Source of the DNA: Geosiphon pyriformis
Lineage: Eukaryota; Glomeromycota; Glomeromycetes; Archaeosporales; Geosiphonaceae
Direction of reading: 5' to 3'
Assembly (NCBI GenBank): GCA_016748015.1
Contig: JAAOMT010000512.1
Span: 1,223,757 to 1,287,756 of the forward strand
Length of the DNA: 64,000 nt
Shown: piece by piece, positions 23,550 to 34,668 of the stretch
Numbering within the stretch: the stretch's first letter is position 1
Layout of the letters: every line of letters starts with the position of its first letter
Program-made: the position numbers and the translations under genes
Notes under the pieces: model-generated
What the model was told of the DNA's origin: nothing
Database searches by the model: none
What the model saw: the letters and a program-made list of their open reading frames with translations, nothing else

Positions 23550-24286
23550 TGTTATAGGTTGGAGTAACAAGCTAATAGATAGCAAGGGAGAACAGGATTG
23601 TAAGGTGATGGAAATAATTAAAGAGATTTCAACTTCAAAAAGCAAATTGAATAAGTATAAATTCAATGTGTGAGATCAGTCTCATAAAATATCTTAGTCA
23701 CTATTCTTTTCAAAAGGTAACTGGAGAATCTGAAGGTAGAGAAATAGTCCATACTGTCAATAAATAATCATACTTGATATAATTCTATGCCTCACATTAG
23801 TGCTTTTAGAATTTAATATCAAGTATCAGATGTGCTCTTCAGTCACGTTTTATTCAATAATTTTCAAATGCTATACTTATACATTTCAGAAAAAGGATAA
23901 GAATTAACCAACAAGTAATTTTTTATCCCAAGATGTTCAGATACTTGAAGGTAGAGAAAGAAAAATTAGTGATAAGAGAATGATTGAGATAAAAGTTGTT
24001 ATTTTATTTATTCTTGATTATTTTGAACATGTTTTTCTACAGTTAAGAAATTCATCACTTATATAGCTGTCAAAAAATGGTCAATGATCAGATCAATGAC
24101 TAAGTTAATAATTAGGTCAATGGTTAAGTTAATAATCAGGTTATTGATCAGGTCAATGATTAGGTCAATGGTCAGGTTATTGATCAGATCAATGATTACT
24201 ATTTAAAAATAGTGTGGCTAATTTATATGACATCAATGGCTAATACATGTGATAATTAATAAGAAGTATAAGTTTCAACTGTAACA
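23550..24286 (-). repeat. 3' LTR of element P
   Basis: 737 bp, equal in length to the 5' LTR at 61877-62613. Among the first 200 aligned bases I count about 25 differences, all transitions. Contains the 12-bp tandem array described separately. Confidence 0.9.
24075..24205 (+). repeat. 12-bp tandem repeat array in the P LTR
   Basis: About ten degenerate units of caatgatcaggt (variants taataattaggt, tattgatcaggt, caatggttaagt). The same array is at about 62408-62525 in the other LTR. Confidence 0.75.
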
Positions 24287-26571
24287 TTATCCTTTCCAAA
24301 GAGATTAAGCTCTGGTAAAATCAAGCTATTTATAAGGTAATCTATTTAAAGGATTTTATCTAACTCAAAGCTAACTAGTTTGTTGAAGTTTTTTGTGGAT
24401 AAAGTATATAATACTTAAGGCGAAATGAGTTTTGTATTCAAGAGACCAAATATTTGTATTAGAGTTTTGGCTCTTCTAACAATAGTTAAAACTCTTGAAA
24501 CATCTAATCATATAATGCCCAAAATTTCTGCCTGTATCTCTGAAGTTGTTTTTTTCATGAGTTTCATATTCTCTATAATTTCATCAAGGCAACCATAGAG
24601 TTCTAATTGCCTTTTATATGACAAATTTTTTCTATAAGTAAAATTTCTTGAAGTGTTTTTCCAATTGTATTAAAAGGTGGGAATATAGCTGTTATTATAC
24701 TTTCCAACAGATATTTATCTATTTTACTACCAATTTTTTCTCTTCTAGTAGTAGTTTTCTTTGGTTTAATAACAGTATGTATTCCATTATTATCAGTTAT
24801 AGTGGTTTGTTTTTCAATGGTCAAAGTAGCATTTGGATAGTTTTTGATCCAATACTCATGGAGAATATAGAAAGCATTTTGAATGTTTTAATCCAGAAAA
24901 TAATTGTTTATGTTGATTGAAGATACCTCTGTTTTGGGAATAGTGCATTTATTTATACTTGATTTTTGTTGATTATTTGAGTTGGTATTACTATAACAAG
25001 CAGCCAATTAGGTCATTTATGATATTGCTTGAGTTATGTACCATGAACAAGATGATCATTGAAGATTGTTCTGAATTGATCTTGAAAAATATAAGAACTA
25101 TTGTTCAAAACTTTGTTGACTATAAAAAGTCTTTTCTACTGGCTAGAAAATTTATTACCATAGACATTGTCTCTGTCTGAACAATATTTCAATACCAAGT
25201 TACCAACACTTAAAAAAAGTGTTTTATAGGTTTTTTTTTTCTTAAGCTTTTCTTGGAACTGTTTTATCTTTTCAAAAGCAATTATTCGTGCTTCTACTAA
25301 GGAGTTAAAAATGGTACCAAGTCTTTTTTGCAAAATGTTTTTGTAATTTCCTATTGTGATCTTTTCAAAGGATATTGTTTCAATATCAGTTTCTATTGGT
25401 AGTGTTGCCATGTGTTTGTAAAGCAGATAAAAAGATTTATAACTTGTTATGTCATGATTCACAGTTTTATAAGCAAACAAAGCTAAAGACAGTACTTTGT
25501 TCCATAAGTTTGTTTCTTCACTGGTTTTGGCTAGGGTTTCACATAGTGTTCTATTAAAACGTTCTACTAGGCTATTTGTTTAGAAATGATAAGGAAAAAA
25601 AAGTTTATGATGTATTCCCATTTTTCTACAAAGTTCTTCAACCAGTATACTGAGAAAAGCTCTTTCTCTATTAGATAAAAGTTCTTTGAAGCAGCCATGA
25701 TGGCAAATGATATCTTTATAAATGAAATTGGTTATTAAGACTGCTGTTTAGTCTAAAGTGGCTCTTGTTTTTACCCATTTTGTAAGATAGTTGGTAGCTG
25801 TAATAATGTATCTGTTGCCATTAGGAGTTATTGTTAAAGGTCCAACAACATCTATACCAATTCTGTCAAATGGTTGACCAACAAAGATTGGATAGATATC
25901 TTCTTTGCGATTGAGTTTGCCTCTTCTTTGGTAGATGTCACAGGTTTTGATGTATTCAGCAATGTCTTTTCCCAAAGTAGGCCAATAATAACAAGCTAAA
26001 GATTTCTGAATTGTCTTTGTTTTTCCAAAGTGTCCAGCTAATAGGTCAGTATGCATGTTGTATATTACAATTTCTCTTTCTTCAAATCTGATGACTCTTT
26101 GGAAGTGGTCAGAATCTTTTCTGTTTCTTTTGTATAATTGGTTTTGGCAGATCAAATAGAAATTTGATTGTTTTCACAAATGTTCTCTTTGCTGTTGAGT
26201 GTATTCTGGTGGTTATTGTTTTTTACCCAAAAATTTTATTAAGACAGAGTAGTTGTCCAAGTTTATTATTGTGTTTGTTTGTGAAGGAGTTACTAATAAT
26301 TAAGTTGGTTTGGTTTAAGAGGTTGTACTATTACTGGATAGTAAGTCTAGAGAGAATGTCAGCATTTTGATGATTTGCTTCTTTATGGTGTTGAATATTA
26401 TAGTCGAATTCATCCAAGTGAAGTATCCAGTGAGTTATTCATTTGTGTTCCAGCTTTTTTTTATTGTGCAGCCAAACCAAAGCTTAATGATCTGTTACTA
26501 CTAAGAATTTTGCACCAAAAAAATATTGATCCCAGTAGCTAGTAGCCCAAACTACTGCTAGACATTCTTGT
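24287..26571 (-). pseudogene. Element P: RNase H end, integrase and 3' region
   Basis: RNase H continues right after the A insertion point (E-C-L-A-V-V-W-A, 26540-26571) and runs to about 26390. Integrase then follows: an HHCC-like start around 26050-26100, core D1 in GIDVVGPLT (25840-25870), the second catalytic Asp replaced by Asn in ELLSNRE (about 25680), and the Glu kept in SLVERFNRTL (25550-25580). The C-terminal part extends to about 25136. The 3' region around 24603-24940 contains TIEKQTTITDNNGIH and may be a distant ORF3 relative. A polypurine tract (GGAAAGGATAA on the minus strand, 24287-24297) borders the 3' LTR. Multiple stops. Confidence 0.75.
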
Positions 26572-27530
26572 TGTTACCAGAGGTTTTTGGTCTCTTTTCT
26601 TAAATGTTGTAACTGTCTGTTGGTTGCAAATTCACGTTTTCTAGAAGTAGTTGAATTTCCAATAACTGAATTTATCTTCAAATTATCTCCTATAATTTGA
26701 ACTGCTGGGCTTATAAGTGGAATGGCCAATTCCGTGCCAGTTACTTTGCATAGTTACATTGTAGTAAATACCAATTCTTTTTCAGGAATTGCTTGTCTGG
26801 AAGCTCACTAAAAATATGTAGTTACTTTTCTGTGAAAGTCAACTCTTCTATAGAAATCTCATCTGTAGGCTATCTTAATGATTACAGTAAGAAAATAAAA
26901 GAAAATAAAAGAAATGTAAAAGAAATTGAATTTTGTCAAGGGAACCAGGCCTGGAGTCACTAACAGTTTACTGAAATTGGTAACTAATCAATTTCAAAAT
27001 GTTAGTTGGAGTTTTGGGAATTTTTCAAGTGCAATAATTAAAAGATTTGGTTTTTCGAATTATTTGATATTTATTTCTTTTTGTGTGTATAGAAATGGTT
27101 CTAGTGATAAATCTAAAGTAAGATACATTTTCTTGAAGAGAAAAGCTCTTCTTTTATACAACTTGTTGTAGTACTAGTTTATGAACTTGCACTTTTTCTC
27201 TTTGCTCGAATTTTGGCAAACTAAAGATACATTTTGATGAACTACAAGTTATTTTTACTGAACTATTGATTAATTTGGGTGAACTATTCATAATTTCGGC
27301 GAATTTCTGTAAATTTTGGCGAATTTTAGAATGTTACAAAGTTCAGAGTATTGTGTAATTTGATCATCCTACTTCTGTTATATTAATTAGATTATTTTAA
27401 TTAAATTGTAATATGTGATAATTGATTAAATAATAAATGATAATTTGAAATGATATTAATATACTAATTAATTATAGAAATTATAAGGGTAATTTTATGC
27501 TAATTAATAGCTAAAATTCTACTGGTAACA
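26572..27530 (-). repeat. 3' LTR of element A
   Basis: 959 bp, family A, against 991 bp for the partner; the partner has an extra repeated attttggcgaatttct unit near 47070-47110. By eye about 7 differences in the first 140 aligned bases, mostly transitions. Confidence 0.9.
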
Positions 27531-28218
27531 TAATCTCCTCCTCAAGACTGAGTTTCATCAAAGTTCAAGCATTATCTGTAATATTAAAATAGTGATCCAA
27601 AATAATTGAAGTAATCTGGTCTGAAAATTGTTAAAATTTCAGTTCTGTGAGTTTGCCAATGTATTGGACTTTCATTGGTTGCAGTATTGAATTTTGTAGA
27701 ATATTTTCACAAGTATTAAACAAATTATAGAGTCTAAAAGCTGCTCTAAGTTTGTAGTGAGTGTTTGTTGATCCAGCTGCTGTTTTGAATTCATTGTAGA
27801 TTTGTTTTTGTATAGCTTCAGGAGTGAGATTTGTTGCTTCAAGTTCCAGTTTTCGTTCATAAAGTGTCTTTCCAATGTAAAAGTATTTATAGATAGGAGT
27901 GTGTTCATTGTTCTGTTCATTGAAAAGTAGTAGAAGTTTATGTTACATTATAGTATTTGGTGGAATGTCAATAGGGGCAATTAAAAGATTTTCTTCCAGT
28001 GCTTGCTTCAAAAGTCTTGGTAACCTATTTTTAGAGTGACTTCTTGTTTTTCTTCTATAGGAGTGATAGTTCTGTAAATAATTTGCTATTGGGGCTGTGG
28101 TTTTTTTCTGAATGTAATTAATTTGACTTCCATTAATTATTATGGATAAGTCAGGAAGTATTTTCAAGACTAACATTAACTTTTGGGATATTTGTTGAAT
28201 ATTTCGGGGAATAATCAT
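27531..28218 (-). CDS. Element A ORF3, unidentified protein downstream of integrase
   Basis: Starts at 28216-28218 (MIIPRNIQQISQKLM) and continues with few stops to the 3' LTR. It shows FYIGKTLYERKLELEATN, KLRAAFRLYNLFNTCENIL and a Glu-rich end (SLEEEIM) that is encoded by the polypurine tract, running into the LTR. About 220 codons are coding-like, with at least two in-frame stops (near 27941 and 27600). Homologous segments stand in the same place in B (35651-36338) and C (58421-59067). I recognise no family; there is no obvious signal peptide or membrane segment, so an envelope is unlikely. Confidence 0.6.
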
Positions 28219-28408
28219 GATAAAATTGACTAATTATGAAAAGAAAGAATAAAGAAAATTATTTTTGAATATGGGATTTTTATTTGTTTTTGGGTTTTGG
28301 GTGTTTTTGTAATTATTTACTATTTTTGTCTTTGTGTTTTTATTAGAGAATTAAAATTTAAGTGTTTAAGTTTGGTTGTTGTTCTATTATAATTATTGGT
28401 TCTAAATT

Positions 28409-29680
28409 TCAGGGAATATCTTCAGGATTAATTAAAGAGGAATGTGTACCAATTTGTGGAATTAATGTTTTAGGATTGTTTCTGGAATAATAATGTTTCA
28501 ATCTGTCTCCATGTACAACTTTTGCTAGTATTTTGTCATCAAGTCTTAACTTGTATAATCTATTGCCTAGAATTTTGTATATATAAAATGGTCCATCCCA
28601 TTTGTTTTCAAATTTCCCACTCCATTGTTTTTCAGCCTTAGTTCTGTGTAAGAGAACTTTATTTCTAACTTTAAATTCATTGGTAATAGGTGGTAATTTG
28701 TTGTCATGTTTTTCTTTTTGTTGAACTTGGGAATGTTCAATATAAGTTGCTGCTATTCTTTTTTTTTCTTCCAGTGTACTAAGAAAAGTGTAGGGCCTTC
28801 TTTGGAGTGTTTCTTGAAAGTTTTCTTCATTGATTGGTTGCACTGGGTATGTTTCCACTATGAAATTAATTGGTAATGTTGCTGTCTTTCCATAAATAAG
28901 ATCAAATAGTGTGTGTTTCATAGTATTTTGTTTTAGCATTCTGTATACTAGTAACACTGATAGAATAAAAATATCCCATTCCTGCTCAAAGTCTGTTGAG
29001 ACTTTGGCTAGAGATTCACACAATGTTCTGTTGAAATGTTCTATAAGTCTATTTGTTTGAGAGTAATAAGATGATAATAGAGGTCTTTTGACATTGAACC
29101 ATTCACAAATTTCTTGTATCAAGTTGTTCACAAAATGTGTTTTTTGATCAGATAAAAGTTTAATTGGGCATCCATGTCTACAAATAATGTCTTCATAGAT
29201 GAAATTTGCTACTGATTTTGCATCTGCTCTTTGGATGGCTCTAGCTTCAAGCCATTTGGTAAGATAATCTAGTGAAACTGCAATATAGCAATTTCCTTGA
29301 ATTGTGATAGGTAATGGTCCGACTAAATTAATTCCAACTCTGTCAAAAGATTGTCCAACTTTGATTGGATTTAAAGGTTCTGTGGGGTGAGTTCTTTCTC
29401 TTCTTTGATAACTATCACAAGATTTTACATATTGTCGAATGTTTTTTTGCATGTGAGGCCAAAAATAATGTTCAAGAGTTCTTTGAATTGTTTCATCTCT
29501 TTCCAAGTGTGCTGAAGATAGATCTGTGTGCATATTGTATAAAATTGTTTCTTTTTCATTCTCTTGTACTAATCTGAGTAGTTGGTTTGGGTTTCTGTGA
29601 TTTTTATAATAGATTTTGTTCTAGTGTATGAAATATTGTTTTGATTGGTGTTGTAAAAAATGTTTTTTACTTGGAAACCA
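28409..29680 (-). pseudogene. Element A integrase
   Basis: The longest open frame of the nest (28409-29533, 374 codons), extended upstream by a few disrupted codons. Seen: the zinc-binding end CDSYQRR; core D1 position in GINLVGPLP, where Asp is replaced by Asn; D2 in LLSDQKTHFVN; Glu in LIEHFNRTL; and a GPF-type C-terminal module (KWDGPFYIYKILGN...YKLRL) that binds DNA or chromatin. The open frame is long, but the D1 change should abolish strand transfer. Confidence 0.85.
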
Positions 29681-29829
29681 GTTTTCTGACATGGTAAGAG
29701 TCCAAATAATTTTTAAAATTGCTGTAATTTCTGAAATCCATTTTTGTTTGGTTATTTTGTTGGTAGGTTGGTAAGTTATAGTGAAATTTGTTGTTGGTAT
29801 TAATCTTGTCTCATTCTTGAGAGGCTATC

Positions 29830-31210
29830 AACATTGGTATGTAGTTTTTTTGGTTTGTGGTATACAATATATCTGTAGTCTGCTAGGAAGTCATTCCATC
29901 AAGACTGTTTGGCACTTTGTTCAGTTTTTTTTTTATTGAGCCATTTGAGGCCAATATTGTTCGTTATTATGTTAAATTCTTTTCCATTCTTCAAATATTG
30001 TTGAAAATGTTTAAGAGTTCAGATGACTGCGGCAGCTTCTAATTCAGTTGAGCCATATTTTAGTTCTGTTGGTTTGAGTGTTCTACTAGCATAGGCAATA
30101 ATTTATTCTTGCCTATTTTCATCTAATTGTAATAAAATAGCACTGAATGCTATGTGTAAAGCATCAGTGGCTAGTTGAAATTGTTTATTGAAGTTTGGGT
30201 ATACAAGAACTGGAGCTGTTGTCAATCTTGTTTTGAGAGTTTCAAAAGCTTTCTGTTGTTTTTCTGTCCATTTGTATGACACATTTTTGTTAATAAGATA
30301 ATTGAGTGGTTTGGCAATTTCTGAGAATTCTTTGATGAATTTCTGATAATAGGAGGCTAATCTTACAAATCCTTATAGCTCTGTAGTATTTTTGGGAGTT
30401 TGGAAGTTTTTGACAGCACTGATTGTTCTAGGATTTGGTTTGACTCCATCTTTGCTAACAATGTGTCCGAGAAAGATTAAGCTTGTTTTTCCAAAGTGAC
30501 ATTTTTCAATGTTTAACTTCAATCCTGCTTTCCATAATTATTGAAAAACTTCTCACAGGTAGATAAGATGAGTCTCAAAGCTTGGTAAATATACATTAGT
30601 GTTATCAAGATAGACAACTACTGATTGCCACAAGAGTCCTTCATATACAACATCTATGAGTCACTGGAATGTTGCTGGTGCATTGCAGAATCCAAAAGGC
30701 ATAACATTGAATTCATAGTTTCCTCTCTGGATGGTAAATGCTGTTTTGGGTTGGTTTTTTGGGTCCATTTCGACTTGCCAGTATCCACTTTCCAAGTCTA
30801 AAGTTGAGAAAAACTTGGCTTTTCCTAGAGCATCTAGCATGTCATCAATTCTTAGAAGAGGGTAGGCATCTCCAATTGTCACACTGTTCAATTGGTGATA
30901 GTCAACACAAAATCTGATTTTTCCATTTTTTTTTTAACAAAGACTACTGGTGAGGCCCAAAGACTTCTTGATGGTTGAATCAATCCGTTATTGAGCATTC
31001 TCTGAACTTCTTTTCTGATAAATTGGTGGCTGGCAAGTGGCACTTTGTAAGCTTGCTGATGTTTTGGTAGAGCATCTTCTGTATGGATTTGATGTTAAAC
31101 CATATCCATTTTTCCCAGTTCATTGTTGTCTTTTGCAAATATATCTGCAAATTCAGCTATCAATTGTTTTAATTGTCTTTGTTGTTGAGGTTCTAAGAGA
31201 CCCATGTTGA
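29830..31210 (-). pseudogene. Element A reverse transcriptase and RNase H
   Basis: RT begins near 31200 (NNGLIQPS, WASPVVFVKKK) and suffers a frameshift near 30935 in an A-run. The palm is readable at 30661-30891 (KFFSTLDLESGYWQVEMDP, NYEFNVMPFG). The catalytic box at about 30610 is YLDN rather than YLDD. Thumb (SKDGVKPNP), then RNase H (ATDALHIAFSA...YASRTLK) to about 29830. At least six stops. Confidence 0.82.
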
Positions 31211-31211
31211 T

Positions 31212-31643
31212 TCAAGAGAGTTTTTCTTCCAAAAAGTGGTAGTTTTCAGTAGTGAAAATGATATTTGGATTTGGGAGTAGAGTGTGTCTTACAATTTCGA
31301 TGAAATTAAAGACAATTTGAGAGTTTTTATCTTGAAAAATATTGCTGTGTATGATTCCAATCTCCAGTTTGTTTAATAAAACAATAGGGTAATTATTGGG
31401 GTTGTAGAATATAACTCGAAATTTTTTCATTTTTTTGGGAATATAAACGTTTGGAATTGAGATTTCATGCTTTAAATAGATTTGTTTATTAGATTTAAAG
31501 ATTTGTTGTGTAGTGGTGGGTTTTGAGCAAGTGTAAATTTCGTGATGTTCTCCAAAAAGTAAAATGGTAATTGGCTGGGGAAGTTGAAGAATCTGGTAAG
31601 ATTCATTTTGTGTATTAAGAGCTATGTTTACTGGAACTGTAAA
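31212..31643 (-). pseudogene. Element A linker between dUTPase and RT
   Basis: A conserved linker with FRVIFYNPNNYPIVLLNKLEIGI, matched in B (FYNLNSYLIVLLNNIEIGV, 40314-40574) and C (54807-55043). It may be a small beta domain. Function unknown. Confidence 0.55.
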
Positions 31644-32267
31644 TCATCTAGTTGAACCAAAACCTTGAGTTCCTCTTTCACTTTTTTCCAATTGTTCTCT
31701 GTTGTTAACTGATTGTAGATCCGAAATATTGATTAAGGATAAGTAAATTGCATGAGCAATTTTTTCAGCATGTTCAATCTTGAATGGTTTGTCTGTTTTA
31801 TTCTGCAGCATGATGGTAATGTCTCCAGTGTATCCTGTATCTATAACTCCTTCTCTAATATTGATTCCTTTGCTTGCCAATAATGATCTGGATGCAATTT
31901 GAACCATTGCTCCAGGTGGAATTTCAAGAGTGATTTTGAGATTGATTTTTGTCAAGGACTTTGGTTGGAGAACCAAAGTATTTTTTCCTGGATATCTTAG
32001 GTCATATCCAGCATTAATTTCGTGTGCTTTTTCTGGTCTGATTCCTTGGCCATGGTTGTCAAAGTATTTAAGTTGTAGAGGTGGTTGCTTTTCAAAAAAA
32101 TAGATGGGAGTGGTTGGTAGTTCTTTTACCAGTTTAGATACTCCAAATTTGATTTCATTTTCATCATTTTCATTTGGCAGAGGAATGCTAAGAGCATAAC
32201 ATTCTAAACACCATTGGTCATCACAAGACATAACACATTCTTTACACAATTGAATGTTCATTTGCAC
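31644..32267 (-). CDS. Element A dUTPase domain
   Basis: dUTPase hydrolyses dUTP to dUMP and keeps uracil out of newly made cDNA. This 207-codon frame is open throughout. A double CxxC start (LCKECVMSCDDQWCLEC) is followed by all five trimeric dUTPase motifs: AGYDLRYP, ASRSLLASKGI, GVIDTGYTGDI, the AEKIAHAIY segment, and RGTQGFGSTR. It lies between protease and RT, a position different from retroviruses that carry dUTPase between RNase H and IN or in gag-pro. It is the best preserved enzyme of element A and could be functional as a folded domain, though it is expressed as part of a broken polyprotein. Confidence 0.85.
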   Translation of the reverse strand: MQMNIQLCKECVMSCDDQWCLECYALSIPLPNENDENEIKFGVSKLVKELPTTPIYFFEKQPPLQLKYFDNHGQGIRPEKAHEINAGYDLRYPGKNTLVLQPKSLTKINLKITLEIPPGAMVQIASRSLLASKGINIREGVIDTGYTGDITIMLQNKTDKPFKIEHAEKIAHAIYLSLINISDLQSVNNREQLEKSERGTQGFGSTR

Positions 32268-32270
32268 TAA

Positions 32271-32948
32271 TCATTGAATTTGAGCTTTTTTGGTCGGATA
32301 TGTGTGGCTTGCAATTTGGTGGTAGGTTTTTACTTCATCTTTATAATCAAATCCAGCTAATTCCATGGTATACTTAATGTATTCAGCTTCTTTTATTTGG
32401 TAGACATCTTCTTGGATGGCTCCATTGATCAATGCCATTGCTAGGTCAAAAATCATTTTAGCATCATAAGGATAGTGGTAAAGTTTATTGAGAGCACTCT
32501 TGTATACTGCATCAAATAGTGTTTCTTTTCTGACTTTTTCCGAAATTGATAGAGCATATTGACAGATCTGATCACATACTCTTTCTCTCATTGTTACATC
32601 AATCCAATTGCATTCTTCTGGTAGCCTTTCTCCACAAGTAAGACAAGGAGTTTTGTCTCATTTTCTACTTTTCTTTGGGGATCCAAATCGTTCTCTATGG
32701 CATGCCTTGCAGAAGTAACAAGTGTGAGTTTCGTATTCCTCTTCTGGGGAGATACAGGCTCCCATAGATGAAAGCTTTTTTTTGCAATCTTTGCATTTTA
32801 GTGGAATGTATGGTGGTTCTTTTTGTGGTTCTGGTATAGAATATCTAACTTTCTTCCATCCCCTTGATTCTTCAAAAATCTCTTGTTCTGTTTTCTCAGC
32901 CCAATTGGATGGTGATCCAAAAGCCATATAGGTTTTAGTGAGTGGCAT
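32271..32948 (-). pseudogene. Element A Cys-rich (zinc-ribbon-like) domain
   Basis: Two nearly open frames, 32658-32948 and 32271-32591. The first has CKDCKKKLSSMGAC and CYFCKACHRERFG, four CxxC-type pairs arranged like a zinc ribbon. Around 32610 a C-x-x-C-G type pair (CLTCG) precedes ECNWIDVTMRE and a helical region with TYHQIASHTYP. The same domain stands between protease and dUTPase in B (41370-42060) and C (about 53390-53510). I know no name for it. Confidence 0.6.
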
Positions 32949-32989
32949 TTCTTTTTTTTTTCAAATTCAAATACTAGAGCTTTTTCTGA

Positions 32990-33370
32990 TTATTTGTTAA
33001 AAATACTACAGGTTGCAGATACTATAGTATATTGTCCTTGGTATGAGATTTTAAGTTCTTGAGTTTCCCAGTTCAGGTTTGCATTGGCCTTAAGAAGCCA
33101 ATCATTTCTGACTAGAGCTTGGTATTGGGGTGCATTCATAACAAGAACTTTAACTGGAATGGTGATTCTATCAATTGTAAAGGGGAAATCATCAATTTCT
33201 CCTACTGGAGTCTTCTTTATACTATCAGCTGTGACAATAACTGTTTGAGCTAGTCTGTCTACATTTCGTTTGAGTTGTTGCATTAGCTGATAAGTGATGA
33301 TACTTCCAGCCAATCTATTATCTAAGATTAAGCAAATGGGTTTTTCTTCCACTATAGCTTCTGTATACAT
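32990..33370 (-). pseudogene. Element A retropepsin
   Basis: Aspartic protease of the Gypsy type: LILDNRLAGSIITYQLM replaces the catalytic DSG triad (D kept, S-G changed to N-R). VTADSIKKTPVGEIDDFPF and PVKVLVMNAPQYQALVRNDWL follow. Open frame, but the active site is altered. Confidence 0.8.
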
Positions 33371-33948
33371 AGCAGTAATTGCTTTCTGTTCATTGACTGC
33401 TGCATTACTAAGCAGAAATGGTGATTTATTTGCTTCAAATTCAAATAGAAATATATCTGACAGATTAGCATTTTGGGCAATTTGAGCTGGTGAAATGATG
33501 TGGTTGGAAGAGTTTGATCTTGGTGCTGCAACTTTATCTTCAGAAAGTGTAGGTTGTTGAAAATCCGATTCCTTTGGTATTGTAAGATAATTGGGTTGAG
33601 TATGATAGTGATTGGATCTTTGTTAACCAGAATTTCGGGAAACCAACTGGTTATTTGGATTAATTCTGTTGTTGTTATTCTGAAATTGATTTTGGGGTGT
33701 GAATTGGTTATGTTGAACCAATCTTCTTGCTGGTACTTGATATTGTTGAATGGGTGGTGTCTGATATTGCTGAATTGGTAAAGGTTGCTAATATTGTTGT
33801 TAAATTGGTTGTGAAGCTGGTTAATAATAGCTGTTTTAAATTTGTGGTCTCAGTGAATAATAAGTTGGTGGTAGGAGTTGGTAATAAAATTGTTATGGTA
33901 AAGAGTAACATTGATTACTCCTGTTTGTTGGTCTCTTTGTAGTTTCCT

Positions 33949-33990
33949 GCAATCTTGTTTCCAGTGTCCTGGAATTCCACAATAGTGACA
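33949..33990 (-). other. Element A gag zinc knuckle
   Basis: CCHC motif CHYCGIPGHWKQDC of the nucleocapsid part of gag. It is preceded by a Gln-rich run at about 34050-34090. Confidence 0.85.
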
Positions 33991-33999
33991 ATTTTGAGG

Positions 34000-34668
34000 T
34001 TGGTTGTTGGATGGTAATCCAAAATTGTTTTGGTTGTATCATTGTGGGAGTTGATATCTTTGTGGTTGTTATTGCTGTTGTTGTTGGTTTGTGAAGTAGC
34101 TTTCAACCTTTTTTGTGAGTTGGTCTATCTTCTTTTCAGCTGCTGAGCTGATTTCTCCAATTGCAAGATTTACAAGCTTGGTGTGATTTGCTTCTTCTAT
34201 TGCTATTTTATAGCTCTTTGCATGTCTAATAGCAGTTGCTAAGTCTACTAGAACATGTGGACAGACTTTTTTAATCAGTTTGTCTTTTAATCCTGCTATA
34301 AACTAATCCAGAATTTGAGCATCAGAATAGTAGTCATTGGTTTCCAATTGTCGGATTCATCTGAGAAGTTTGTTAAATCTTCCAAGATAGGTCATAACAG
34401 TTTCAGATGTTTCTTGTTTGATATTGTGAAAGCAGTTTCTAAGAGTAATAGAGATATTGTTGTCAGTGAATTGTTGTAGAAAAGCATCTTTGAATGCTTG
34501 CCAGTTTTCAAATGGTTCTTCTAAATTTTCAAACCATTCTTCTGCTGTTCCTTGGAGAAAGTAGAGAATTGCTTTAAGCATTCTTGCTGCAATCCAACCA
34601 TTTGCATCTCCTGCTTTTTGAACTTTGTTGAGTTATTCTTAAGAACTGATATTATTATCTTCACCCGT
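34000..34668 (-). pseudogene. Element A gag, downstream piece
   Basis: Capsid-like gag: GDANGW, FLQGTAEEWFENLEEPF, QFTDNNISITLRNCFHNIKQ, VMTYLGRFNKLLRR. It joins the upstream gag piece at 45522 when element B and one duplication copy are removed (…P-E-F-M-G-E-D-N-N). Confidence 0.8.

Noticed and set aside
27531-28218. Envelope gene making A an errantivirus-like element
   Set aside because: ORF3 lacks a signal peptide, cleavage site and membrane anchor, and is polar throughout.
28409-29533. Host gene, because of the long 374-codon frame
   Set aside because: It is a Gypsy integrase in the correct place and orientation between RT-RH and the 3' LTR of element A.
31644-32267. Host dUTPase gene
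   Set aside because: Lies inside element A pol, in the same position as the decayed dUTPases of B and C, with no introns or own promoter.
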